This document shows positions 27,668 to 36,169 of a stretch of 36,169 nt of DNA, piece by piece. The stretch spans positions 1 through 36,169 of the forward strand of contig JAUXEM010000013.1 of NCBI GenBank assembly GCA_030620515.1, given 5' to 3'. Source of the stretch: Salinivirgaceae bacterium (GTDB taxonomy: Bacteria; Bacteroidota; Bacteroidia; Bacteroidales; SZUA-534). Each line of letters opens with the position of its first letter. The first letter of the stretch is position 1. Made by a program: the position numbers and the translations under genes. Under the pieces are notes generated by a model that was not told the DNA's origin, did not search any database, and saw only the letters and a list, made by a program, of their open reading frames with translations.

Positions 27668-28282
27668 TCATTTCAATCTTCGGAAATTATATCCTTTGTC
27701 TTTAAATATTTTTAAAACAACAGGTAGTATTGCATATAAATTCTTGCTAGCTTTTATTGAGTCGTGAAAAACAATTATTGAACCAACAGTCGAATATTTA
27801 AATACATATTCTAGACATTGTTCAGGTGTTTTATCCTCGTTATAATCCTCAGAAAGAACATCCCACATAAACATTTTATACCCATGGTTCTTTAAATTCT
27901 TAATCTGGCTTTGCCGTATCTTGCCATATGGTGGTCTAAACAACTTAGAGTCGATAAAATGAGATGCTAGTTCAACATCATCAATATATTCGTTATTCCA
28001 GGTTTTCCATCCCTTTAAATGACTATAAGTATGATTCCCTACAGAATGCTTTGCTTTAACTATACGATTGTAAATATCGGTGTGCCGTTCCACATTTCTA
28101 CCAATACAAAAGAAAGTAGCCTTCGCATCATATTCATCCAACAGCTTTAAAACCCAGTCGGTAACTTCTGGTGTAGGTCCATCGTCAAAAGTTAAATATA
28201 TATCTTTTGAGGTGTCGATAATTCGCCAATGAAAGCTGTAATACAATTTACGAATCCAATTAGGTGGTTTATGAATATTCAT
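27668..28282 (-). CDS. Polysaccharide deacetylase family protein (NodB domain)
   Basis: 204 aa; YLTFDDGPTPEVTDWVLKLLDEYDAKATFFCIG, VGNHTYSHL, FRPPYG, IIVFHDS. Confidence 0.95.
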   Translation of the reverse strand: MNIHKPPNWIRKLYYSFHWRIIDTSKDIYLTFDDGPTPEVTDWVLKLLDEYDAKATFFCIGRNVERHTDIYNRIVKAKHSVGNHTYSHLKGWKTWNNEYIDDVELASHFIDSKLFRPPYGKIRQSQIKNLKNHGYKMFMWDVLSEDYNEDKTPEQCLEYVFKYSTVGSIIVFHDSIKASKNLYAILPVVLKIFKDKGYNFRRLK

Positions 28283-28421
28283 ACCTAAATTTTTAACAAA
28301 GATGTTTACTTTTTTCTGTAATTAAAAGCTGCTAATGTAAAAGATCAATCAACTTTGATAAAAGCTTCTTGTATTAGCTTAAAAAAGTATTGAAAACAAA
28401 ATGAATATTTTTTTAAAATTC

Positions 28422-28452
28422 TTTGGCAATTAAAAAAAATGTTTTACTTTTG
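28422..28452 (+). promoter_or_regulatory. Bacteroidota sigma-ABfr-type promoter of tRNA-Gln
   Basis: TTTG (28422-28425), 19-nt spacer, TACTTTTG (28445-28452) matching TTTG/TAnnTTTG, 20 nt upstream of the tRNA. Confidence 0.75.
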
Positions 28453-28471
28453 CCGCCACGATAATCGGAAT

Positions 28472-28542
28472 TGACCCATGGTGTAATGGTAACACTTCTG
28501 TTTTTGGTACAGGCATTCAAGGTTCGAATCCTTGTGGGTCAA
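28472..28542 (+). tRNA. tRNA-Gln (anticodon TTG)
   Basis: TGACCCATGGTGTAATGGTAACACTTCTGTTTTTGGTACAGGCATTCAAGGTTCGAATCCTTGTGGGTCA; loop TT-TTG-GT. Confidence 0.95.
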
Positions 28543-28550
28543 CAAAGAAA

Positions 28551-28576
28551 CCTTCTGAAATTCAGAAGGTTTTTTT
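28551..28576 (+). terminator. Intrinsic terminator after tRNA-Gln
   Basis: CCTTCTGAA-A-TTCAGAAGG followed by TTTTTTT. Confidence 0.85.
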
Positions 28577-28600
28577 ACTTTTAGGGCATTATAAAATGCT

Positions 28601-29200
28601 TTGCACATGAGAATTACTATAGTTCTATATCTGTCCTTATTTTTATTAATTGGTTGTACTCAAAACTTCCAGACTAAAAAACAAATAATAAAATTCGAAA
28701 TTTCAAACAATTGCCAAATTCACGAATTTATTTTAATAAACAATTTTAAACCATATTTTAGCAACGATAGTGCAATAGCTCTACAAATAGAAATGGACAG
28801 CTTTTTGCTTGAAAAAATGCACGCTCTTAACCAAGAATTAGCTAGCATTAACCAACGTATTATCAGAACAGAAAAAGAGCAGAACGAGTCTGAAAATCCA
28901 CAAATGAAAAAAGCAATAGCATATAGCCTATACCAATTAGATGGATTAAAAAAGCAACAGAATGAAATAATTAGCATTTATGAAACCCAACCTGAGCTCA
29001 CTCAGATGGGATGGTACAAAAATCAAATTCAAAAATACAAAACTACCCCAAAACAAATAATTGCACAATCAATAAAAGTGACATTTATAGGTACACAAGG
29101 AAAATTACCTTTTGCTAATTACGAATGCGAATATTTTTTTGACCCAGATAAGAGAATCTTATTAGCAAGATATAACAAGATTCAAACTTGCTTACATTAA
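28601..29200 (+). CDS. Hypothetical lipoprotein
   Basis: 199 aa; lipobox LFLLIGC; coiled-coil-like middle; start probably the second Met (MRITIVLYL). Confidence 0.65.
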   Translation: MHMRITIVLYLSLFLLIGCTQNFQTKKQIIKFEISNNCQIHEFILINNFKPYFSNDSAIALQIEMDSFLLEKMHALNQELASINQRIIRTEKEQNESENPQMKKAIAYSLYQLDGLKKQQNEIISIYETQPELTQMGWYKNQIQKYKTTPKQIIAQSIKVTFIGTQGKLPFANYECEYFFDPDKRILLARYNKIQTCLH

Positions 29201-29203
29201 ATT

Positions 29204-30397
29204 CTATTGCTCTCCTTTTACGTATCGCCCAACAAACAAAATAACTCCAGTTTGAATATCAGTAATTAGGTAAACAAAGGGATGATTTGCAGTAAAATAA
29301 ATATCCTTTACTATAGCAGTTTTTCTGGCCATGGTAATAGCAGTTGCAGCAGCAGCTTCAGTTCCTTCTTCCGAAACTTCAATAAACGATTTGTGTATAA
29401 CTTTGTCAATTTTTAAATCAGTGCCACCTGTCATTCCTGAAAAATCAGCAGTGTCGGAAAAAGCTAAGCTCATTCCCATATTACGCAAAACAGGCTTAAG
29501 CTTCAGGTCTGATTCTTCTTTAAACTTTGGAAAACTAAGCTGAACTTCATTGCTTAGCATCTTTTTGTCAATAATGCTTAAAAACTCGCTATTCAAATCT
29601 TTTTCAATGCGTAAAAAACTATCTTTCTCTTTGGGAAGAATAACTGTCATTGCCATTTTATCACCTTTATAAGGCAATTTAATAACTTGAATGTCTTCAT
29701 TCTCAAAATACTCAAATTTGCCTTTTTGAGTCATCATTTGAACACTGCTTTTGCTTTCATCAATATTAAAAAATTCTACTCTCTTAGTCTCATCCTTTTT
29801 AAAAGCTAGCTTCCACTGTGCATTAAACCATATTGCATTAACCAAAACTAAGCGTGTATTTTTAACTAAATAAGCAGGTTCTAGCAGTTCTTCAATTTTC
29901 CCATTAGTAGACTTTTTTACCCAACTATTTATTACTTTGGAAACACCCTTTCTGCCACCCCTTGTCTTAAAATTTGCATATTCTAAGGGAGCATTATAAT
30001 ATCTACTAACCAATTCAAAATACTCTGGTATAAACCTATATTCTTTTTGCGCCCAAAGACCATTACTAATATTTAAGCTTACGGTATCTGTATTACAAAT
30101 TATTCTATTATTAACTTTAGAGAAAAGAGGTCCTATTGCTTCATTGTTTTCTGGAAAACCCAAAACATTTTGCATTTGCGTACGGGTTTCATTCCTTGCC
30201 CCTTCATAAGTCATTCCCAGTGCTTGCGAAATACTAAATGGCGATAAAACCAAATTATTGTTCACATTCTCAATTACTAGCTGTTTATATAAATTTATTG
30301 AAAAGCTATTAGTATCCTCAAAAATTGATTTGTTTTCAGGAACTACTCCACAAATAAATATTATTGCAATTGCAAATAAGTATAAAAAAATTTTCAT
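29204..30397 (-). CDS. Serpin family protease inhibitor (probable lipoprotein)
   Basis: 397 aa; SPFSISQALGMTYEGARNETRTQMQ; hinge SEEGTEAAAATA; NHPFVYLITDIQTGVILFVGRYV. Confidence 0.95.
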   Translation of the reverse strand: MKIFLYLFAIAIIFICGVVPENKSIFEDTNSFSINLYKQLVIENVNNNLVLSPFSISQALGMTYEGARNETRTQMQNVLGFPENNEAIGPLFSKVNNRIICNTDTVSLNISNGLWAQKEYRFIPEYFELVSRYYNAPLEYANFKTRGGRKGVSKVINSWVKKSTNGKIEELLEPAYLVKNTRLVLVNAIWFNAQWKLAFKKDETKRVEFFNIDESKSSVQMMTQKGKFEYFENEDIQVIKLPYKGDKMAMTVILPKEKDSFLRIEKDLNSEFLSIIDKKMLSNEVQLSFPKFKEESDLKLKPVLRNMGMSLAFSDTADFSGMTGGTDLKIDKVIHKSFIEVSEEGTEAAAATAITMARKTAIVKDIYFTANHPFVYLITDIQTGVILFVGRYVKGEQ

Positions 30398-30445
30398 AAG
30401 CTATTTTTAAGTATGTGTAACAAATTTAAATCTGATTTTTAGATA

Positions 30446-30475
30446 AAAAAAGGTCTTTGTAAAAAAGACCTTTTT
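30446..30475 (-). terminator. Intrinsic terminator downstream of aminopeptidase P gene
   Basis: AAAAAGGTCTT...AAGACCTTTTT hairpin with T-run on both strands. Confidence 0.75.
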
Positions 30476-30492
30476 CAGAATTCTATAATGTT

Positions 30493-31881
30493 CTATTTTC
30501 CAACCGTGTTTTCAATCTCTTCAATAGTAATTGGAATCCTATCACCTAATAAACGGCAACCATCGTCAGTAACTAACAAGTCGTCTTCTAAGCGAATGCC
30601 GCCAAAATCTCTATATTGATTTACTTTATCGAAATTTATAAAGTCGTTATTTATTTTCTCAGCTTTCCACTTATCAATTAACGATGGAATAAAATAAATA
30701 CCCGGTTCATTTGTAATTACAAAGTCAGACTCAAGCTTTCTACCTAAACGTAAATAGGCAGTTCCAAACTGGTCAATTGGGCGAACCTCATCGTCGTAAC
30801 CAACATATATTTGATCATAATCTTCCATGTCATGCACATCAAGTCCCATCATATGGCCTAAACCATGAGGGAAAAACATTGCATGTGCCCCTGCTTTAAC
30901 AGCTGCATCTACATCGCCTTTCATTAATCCCAGATCTTTTAACCCTTGAGTAATAACTTTAGCAGCCAATAAATGCACTTGCTGATAAGTTACTCCAGGT
31001 TTTGATGCTGCTGTACCAGCATTGTTTGCATCTAAAACTATTTGGTAAATTTCTTTTTGCTTTTGCGTAAACTTCCCTCCTACTGGATATGAGCGAGTAA
31101 AATCTGAAGCATAACGCATTAAAGTTTCTGCACCACAATCTGTTAACACCATTCGTCCTTCCTGTAAAGTTCCGCTATGGTCGTGGTTGTGCAAAGTTTG
31201 CCCGTTCTGACTTAATATAACTGGGAAAGAATAGTGTCCACCATACTGCAATGGAATTGATTCAACAATACCCGCAATTTTTTGCTCCGACTCGCCAGCT
31301 ACAGCCATTCTCATGGCAGTAACATGCATGTCGTAACCTACAGCACAAGCTTTCTCAATTTCAGCAATTTCGTATTTATCCTTAACCGATCTTAACTTAA
31401 TTATTGCCTTTACTAACTCTAGTGAACGGTAATTATTAATTCTTGATGGATTAATACCGAACATATCGCCCAAAATTATTTTACTCTCACCACGGTATGG
31501 AGGTAAGAAATGCACTTTTCGTCCTTGTGCAATAACTTGTTCAACCTTATCGATAACTTTATTAAAAGGAGCAGTGTTTTCCATTCCAATTTTTGCAGCT
31601 TTATCTGTTAGTTTTGGCTGCACGCCCATCCATATTATATCTTCAATGTCAACATCGTTGCCATAAATAAACTCTTCACCCGATTCAAAATCGATAATAG
31701 CAGCCATTCCTGGATGCTCAATACCAAAAAAGTATAAGAACGAGCTATCTTGCCTAAAATGAAAAATATTATCCGGATAATTCATTGGAGAATCAACATT
31801 TCCTAAAAACAATGCCACTCCTTTATTCATGAGCTTCTTTAAATCAGCTCTACGCTTTACATAAACTTCTTTCTGAAACAT
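30493..31881 (-). CDS. Aminopeptidase P family (Xaa-Pro aminopeptidase, M24B)
   Basis: 462 aa; TDCGAETLMRYASDFTRSYPVGGKFTQKQ, FPHGLGHMMGLDVHDME, VITNEPGIYFIP, GGIRLEDDLLVT. Confidence 0.93.
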   Translation of the reverse strand: MFQKEVYVKRRADLKKLMNKGVALFLGNVDSPMNYPDNIFHFRQDSSFLYFFGIEHPGMAAIIDFESGEEFIYGNDVDIEDIIWMGVQPKLTDKAAKIGMENTAPFNKVIDKVEQVIAQGRKVHFLPPYRGESKIILGDMFGINPSRINNYRSLELVKAIIKLRSVKDKYEIAEIEKACAVGYDMHVTAMRMAVAGESEQKIAGIVESIPLQYGGHYSFPVILSQNGQTLHNHDHSGTLQEGRMVLTDCGAETLMRYASDFTRSYPVGGKFTQKQKEIYQIVLDANNAGTAASKPGVTYQQVHLLAAKVITQGLKDLGLMKGDVDAAVKAGAHAMFFPHGLGHMMGLDVHDMEDYDQIYVGYDDEVRPIDQFGTAYLRLGRKLESDFVITNEPGIYFIPSLIDKWKAEKINNDFINFDKVNQYRDFGGIRLEDDLLVTDDGCRLLGDRIPITIEEIENTVGK

Positions 31882-32108
31882 ATTTTAAGTTTTTAATTTT
31901 CTGTGCGGTCAAATTAACACACATTTTTATTATTACCAATTTTCTGTACTTATTGTTTAGCATATTGTATTTTGCAATTCGCAAATTGTTAAGTTATTTA
32001 TATTTCTACTATAATAAGACAACTAAACTGCGTAATTATTTGTATTTTTAATAAACACAATGAATTGTAATTTGTTGAATATAATTATAAACCTAACTCG
32101 AAATAAAG

Positions 32109-33422
32109 ATGAATAATATAGTTGTTTTTTCCCTAGTCGTTCTATCGGGCATTCCTGTTACATACTTAATTCTAAAATTCTTTTACAAAAAGTCTATTTT
32201 AGTACCTGTAACCATGACAATTGCTGTTGCTTATTGTGCGGTGCTTATTTTAGCCTACATTGTGGGGCTTTATGGCGTAAAACATTTGCTTTGGGGTTTT
32301 CCAGTGGCAATGGTTTTATTAACTGCAGCATTTTATTACAATAACATAATTGTACGAAAGCCATTTGCCAGTATTATTGATAATGTGGTTAAAGTTGGAG
32401 AAGGTAATCTTGGACAAAAAATAGACGGAGATTTATTAAAACACAATAATGAAATTGGAACTTTAGCTCAAGCTACAAAAAACACTTTAGACAAACTATC
32501 GGAGGTTATTTATGAATTTCAAGAAGCCTCAGCAGCAATAAAAATGGCAAGTGCCGAATTAAGCAATGGTTCGCAACAAATTGCACAAGGAGCCAATGAA
32601 CAAGCTTCCTCAATTGAAGAAGTGTCGGCAACTATTGAGCAAGTTTCGGCTAATATAAAACAGAATACAAGCAATGCCAAATTAACACAAGATATTTCGC
32701 AAAAAGCTTCACTTGGTATTACCGAAGTAAGCAAAAGTTCAGGCGAATCGCTTAGTGCAAATAAAACCATTTCGGAAAAAATACAAGTAATTAACGACAT
32801 TGCTTTTCAAACAAACATACTTGCTCTTAATGCTGCTGTTGAAGCTGCTCGTGCAGGTGAACATGGAAAAGGATTTGCAGTAGTTGCTGCCGAAGTACGC
32901 AAGCTTGCCGAAAACAGTAAAAAAGCTGCCGACGAAATAGTACACTTGGCTAAAAAGAGTTTTGATTTAGCCGATAGTTCAGAAAAGAAAATGTTGGAAA
33001 CACTACCAAACATTGACAAAACTACTCAATTGATTACTGAAATATCTGCAGCAAGCGAAGAGCAATATACCGGTATTGAACAAGTAAATAACGCTATGCA
33101 ACAGCTCAATAGTGTAACTCAACAGAATGCCTCATCGAGCGAAGAGTTTTCAGCTAATGCTGAGGAGCTAGCGGCTCAATCGGAAAAACTGATAGAACAT
33201 GTTGCCTTTTTTAGCTTTAATGAGGAGAAAAAGACTACTACAACATTTAAGTCTAAAAAAACAGAACCTATTAAGCAACAAGCTCCTAAAGCAAAACCTA
33301 CAAACAAAATGAAAAAAGAGGCCGCACCTATAGCGAAGCAAAGCCAGCCAGACATATCACATAAAGGAGCCAATATAGTTATGTCAAATACAAAAAGCGA
33401 TGATGAGTTTGAAAGTTTTTAA
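32109..33422 (+). CDS. Methyl-accepting chemotaxis protein lacking an extracellular sensor domain
   Basis: 437 aa; three N-terminal TM segments, HAMP-like, then [50 protein letters not shown] hairpin tip; C-term DDEFESF. Confidence 0.93.
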   Translation: MNNIVVFSLVVLSGIPVTYLILKFFYKKSILVPVTMTIAVAYCAVLILAYIVGLYGVKHLLWGFPVAMVLLTAAFYYNNIIVRKPFASIIDNVVKVGEGNLGQKIDGDLLKHNNEIGTLAQATKNTLDKLSEVIYEFQEASAAIKMASAELSNGSQQIAQGANEQASSIEEVSATIEQVSANIKQNTSNAKLTQDISQKASLGITEVSKSSGESLSANKTISEKIQVINDIAFQTNILALNAAVEAARAGEHGKGFAVVAAEVRKLAENSKKAADEIVHLAKKSFDLADSSEKKMLETLPNIDKTTQLITEISAASEEQYTGIEQVNNAMQQLNSVTQQNASSSEEFSANAEELAAQSEKLIEHVAFFSFNEEKKTTTTFKSKKTEPIKQQAPKAKPTNKMKKEAAPIAKQSQPDISHKGANIVMSNTKSDDEFESF

Positions 33423-33448
33423 ACGTAAAAAATAAAATATTTTGTAAG

Positions 33449-33487
33449 CCCAATAGGATTCAATTAGAAACTCTTATTGGGTTTTTT
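33449..33487 (+). terminator. Intrinsic terminator after MCP gene
   Basis: CCCAATA...TATTGGG followed by TTTTTT. Confidence 0.65.
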
Positions 33488-33505
33488 ATTGAGTGAAAAC
33501 CCTAT

Positions 33506-33622
33506 ATCCGCGAGTCATCGGATGAGTTTGTTGATTAATAGCTCTATAGCCTTTAATTTCTTTCGCCTTAATTATTCTACTCATCCGATGACAATCAATG
33601 CTTTAATAAATAACTTGCGGAT
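33506..33622. repeat. Inverted repeat element bounded by ATCCGC/GCGGAT with inner GTCATCGGATGAGT/ACTCATCCGATGAC
   Basis: Perfect 14-bp inner inverted repeat 33514-33527 / 33579-33592; outer 6 bp; GTCATCGGATGA also at 22002-22013. Confidence 0.7.
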
Positions 33623-33685
33623 TTAAGGAAAAAAATCATATTTGTTTTCTGATTATCTTATTTTTGCTTAAAATTATTTCACACA

Positions 33686-34663
33686 ATGCTATTCTATAAA
33701 TCCACAACTAACAATCCCTATTTTAATATTGCCGCCGAGGAGTACTTTCTAAAAAACTTTGACGACGATTACTTTTATCTTTACATTAATGAACCCTGCA
33801 TCGTTGTAGGCAAACATCAAAATACTACTGCAGAAATAAATGTCGCTTATGCCTATGAAAACAAGCTAAAAGTAGTAAGACGATTATCAGGCGGTGGAAC
33901 TGTTTTTCACGATTTAGGAAATTTGAATTATTGCTTTATCCAAAAAGGAAAAGAAGGATTTTTAGTTGATTTTAAGAAATACACTCAACCTATACTCGAC
34001 ACATTACAAAATTTAGGTGTTAATGCTGTGTTAAAAGGTAAAAGCGATTTAGTTATAAACGATTTAAAATTTTCAGGCAACGCTGAACATATTTTTAGAA
34101 ATAAAGTTTTGCATCATGGTACAATGTTATTTTCATCGGAACTAAGTAAGCTAAACGAGGCAATAAAAACCGATTGGTCGAAATTTACCGATAAAGCTGT
34201 GCGCTCTAACAGAAGCAAGGTAAGCAATATCATTGACCATCTGAATCCTAAAATGGCAATAGATTCTTTTAGCAATTTAATAACGAAAACAGTACTTGAA
34301 GAAAATTTAGAGGCAAAAGAATACATATTAACTACTGCAGATATTGAAAATATTAACCAACTAGTAAATGAAAAGTATAACACCTGGAAATGGAATTTTG
34401 GCTACTCTCCAAAATACAGCTTTAAACAAAAGGTAAATTTAAATTGTGGTGAACTTGGTTCATTATTAATGATTGAGAAAGGGAAAATAACAAGAGCTAT
34501 TTTACAAGTAAACAATAAAGAAGATGCTACTCTAAATACATTAACGGAAATGCTTGTTGGAGAAAAACATGAATATGATACCCTGCTGGTAATTGTTAAC
34601 GATTTCTGTATACGTACTAATAATTATTTTACTAAGGAAACAATAATTAAGTCGCTCTTTTAA
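33686..34663 (+). CDS. lplA: Lipoate--protein ligase
   Basis: 325 aa; NPYFNIAAEEYFL, INEPCIVVGKHQNTTAEIN, VRRLSGGGTVFHDLGNLNYCFI, KFSGNAEHIFRNKVLHHGTMLFSS. Confidence 0.95.
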   Translation: MLFYKSTTNNPYFNIAAEEYFLKNFDDDYFYLYINEPCIVVGKHQNTTAEINVAYAYENKLKVVRRLSGGGTVFHDLGNLNYCFIQKGKEGFLVDFKKYTQPILDTLQNLGVNAVLKGKSDLVINDLKFSGNAEHIFRNKVLHHGTMLFSSELSKLNEAIKTDWSKFTDKAVRSNRSKVSNIIDHLNPKMAIDSFSNLITKTVLEENLEAKEYILTTADIENINQLVNEKYNTWKWNFGYSPKYSFKQKVNLNCGELGSLLMIEKGKITRAILQVNNKEDATLNTLTEMLVGEKHEYDTLLVIVNDFCIRTNNYFTKETIIKSLF

Positions 34664-34741
34664 AATGAACAGTATATGCCTGAGATACTCCAGAATAATT
34701 GTGGAATTAAGAATCGCAACTTACACTAATAAATTAATTAG

Positions 34742-35425
34742 ATGAGTAATAAGCCTTTAAAACGAAATATAATTACTACTAAAGATGGTTCTCAAACTCT
34801 TTTTATTCCTGAGCTAAACGAAAACTATCACTCAATTAATGGTGCATTGCAAGAGTCGATGCATATTTATATTAATACAGGACTAAAGCTTTTTGATAAA
34901 AAAAGTGAAGTAAAAATATTTGAAGTAGGATTTGGAACCGGTTTAAATGCTCTGGTAACTTATTATTACCGGAATGAAATAGGGAATAAAACGATTTTCC
35001 ATAGTGTGGAAAAGTACCCTCTCACAAAAAAGGAATATTCAACACTTAATTATCCATCAATTATCACATCAAATAATGAATTAGTTGGGGTTTTTGATAA
35101 AATGCATTCTTGTTCTTGGGATGAGATAACAAAAATTGATTCGGACTTTTTATTAAAAAAAATAAGTGGTGCCCTTTCTGATAATATACTAGAAAACAAT
35201 TACCACATAGTTTATTTTGATGCATTCGCTCCTGAAATTCAACCTAACTTATGGACGGTTGAAGTATTTCGGAAAATGTACAATGCACTTACAAAAAATG
35301 GAGTATTGGTTACCTACTCGGCAAAAGGGCAAGTAAGGCGTAACTTACAATCAGTTGGTTTTAATGTAGAAAGGCTTCCTGGTCCGCTCGGAAAACGTGA
35401 AATGATTAGAGCAACAAAGCCTTAG
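34742..35425 (+). CDS. mnmD: tRNA (5-methylaminomethyl-2-thiouridine)(34)-methyltransferase MnmD
   Basis: 227 aa; HSINGALQESMHIYINTGL, IFEVGFGTGLNALVTYY, VYFDAFAPEIQPNLWTVEVFRKMYNAL, VTYSAKGQVRRNLQSVGFNVERLPGPLGKREM. Confidence 0.95.
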   Translation: MSNKPLKRNIITTKDGSQTLFIPELNENYHSINGALQESMHIYINTGLKLFDKKSEVKIFEVGFGTGLNALVTYYYRNEIGNKTIFHSVEKYPLTKKEYSTLNYPSIITSNNELVGVFDKMHSCSWDEITKIDSDFLLKKISGALSDNILENNYHIVYFDAFAPEIQPNLWTVEVFRKMYNALTKNGVLVTYSAKGQVRRNLQSVGFNVERLPGPLGKREMIRATKP

Positions 35426-35721
35426 TGAAGTGGGCAGTTGCCAACACAATCAATAACCTTAGCAAAATTTTCGTGCCTTAAAAAATAGTAAGTGTTTTTA
35501 CCTTCACGTTTCGAAGATAATATGCCCTTATCTTTTAAAATACCTAAATGATGCGAAGTGCTTGATTGCTCAAGACCAAGTTGCTGGTGTATCTCACTTA
35601 CTGTCATTTTATTTCCACTTTCAAGCATATTCAAAATTGCAATACGCATAGGATGTGCAATTGCTTTTAGCATATTAGCAGCACCTTCAAGCTTTTCAAT
35701 ATTTAAATCGCTAATACTCAT
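35422..35721 (-). CDS. ArsR family winged-HTH transcriptional regulator
   Basis: 99 aa; AIAHPMRIAILNMLESGNKMTVSEIHQQLGLEQSSTSHHLGILKDKGILSSKREGKNTYYFL. Confidence 0.93.
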   Translation of the reverse strand: MSISDLNIEKLEGAANMLKAIAHPMRIAILNMLESGNKMTVSEIHQQLGLEQSSTSHHLGILKDKGILSSKREGKNTYYFLRHENFAKVIDCVGNCPLH

Positions 35722-35946
35722 TGTTTATTTGTTTTATTGAATTTTAGATATTGATTAACAAATTAGGATAAATTTTTTCAGAGTTGCAAATATATTCATA
35801 ATTAAATACGTTTTACATATTTTGCAAAAAATCTTTTAATACGCAGATTAACAATCTATTAATATCACTCAGTACATATTAACAATTCCAAAACATGCAT
35901 TTTAGATTTAACTGTTTTTGTTACTTTTATAAAAAATATAAACCAA

Positions 35947-36169
35947 ATGAGAATTGTAATACAAAAAGTTAGTGAAGCATCTGTAACTATAGACTCAAAA
36001 AAAGTAGCCCATATAAATAAAGGCATGTTAATATTATTAGGTATTGAAAATGCCGATAGTATTGAAGACGTTGAGTGGCTTTGTGCTAAAATAATTAAAC
36101 TAAGGATATTTAACGATGAAAACCATGTTATGAATAAATCACTTATTGATATACAAGGTGAAGTATTGG
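35947..36169 (+). CDS. dtd: D-aminoacyl-tRNA deacylase (5' part; truncated by window end)
   Basis: Hand-translated MRIVIQKVSEASVTIDSKKVAHINKGMLILLGIENADSIEDVEWLCAKIIKLRIFNDENHVMNKSLIDIQGEVL; Dtd N-terminal signature; open to window end. Confidence 0.93.
   Translation, partial: MRIVIQKVSEASVTIDSKKVAHINKGMLILLGIENADSIEDVEWLCAKIIKLRIFNDENHVMNKSLIDIQGEVL

Noticed and set aside
25299-31881. C1 peptidase, serpin and aminopeptidase P considered as a dedicated toxin/defence system
   Set aside because: Separated by tRNAs, a deacetylase and terminators on differing strands; all look like housekeeping or secreted-protein genes with no operon evidence.

Overview
This AT-rich Bacteroidota window (T9SS sorting domains, GldH, RicT, TAnnTTTG-type promoter) is mostly ordinary chromosomal gene content. 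The recognisable genes are: secreted/lipoproteins; a DUF2723 membrane protein; a flippase; RNase HII; Mrp; an S46 dipeptidyl peptidase; a DbpA-like helicase; an alkyltransferase-like protein; TrmB; GldH; RicT; a C1 peptidase; a polysaccharide deacetylase; a serpin; an aminopeptidase P; an MCP; LplA; MnmD; an ArsR regulator; the 5' part of dtd; and two tRNAs (Ala-GGC, Gln-TTG). I found no convincing multi-gene novel system. The items most worth a second look lie between genes: (i) a 254-bp MITE-like element with perfect 15-bp TIRs and a 7-bp TSD; (ii) a frameshifted relic resembling a phage/plasmid II/X-type replication initiator next to tRNA-Ala; (iii) a decayed T9SS C-terminal sorting domain directly upstream of a 52-aa zinc-ribbon ORF absent from the ORF track; (iv) several dispersed palindromic repeat families. 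No database search was possible; family names come from motif recognition.
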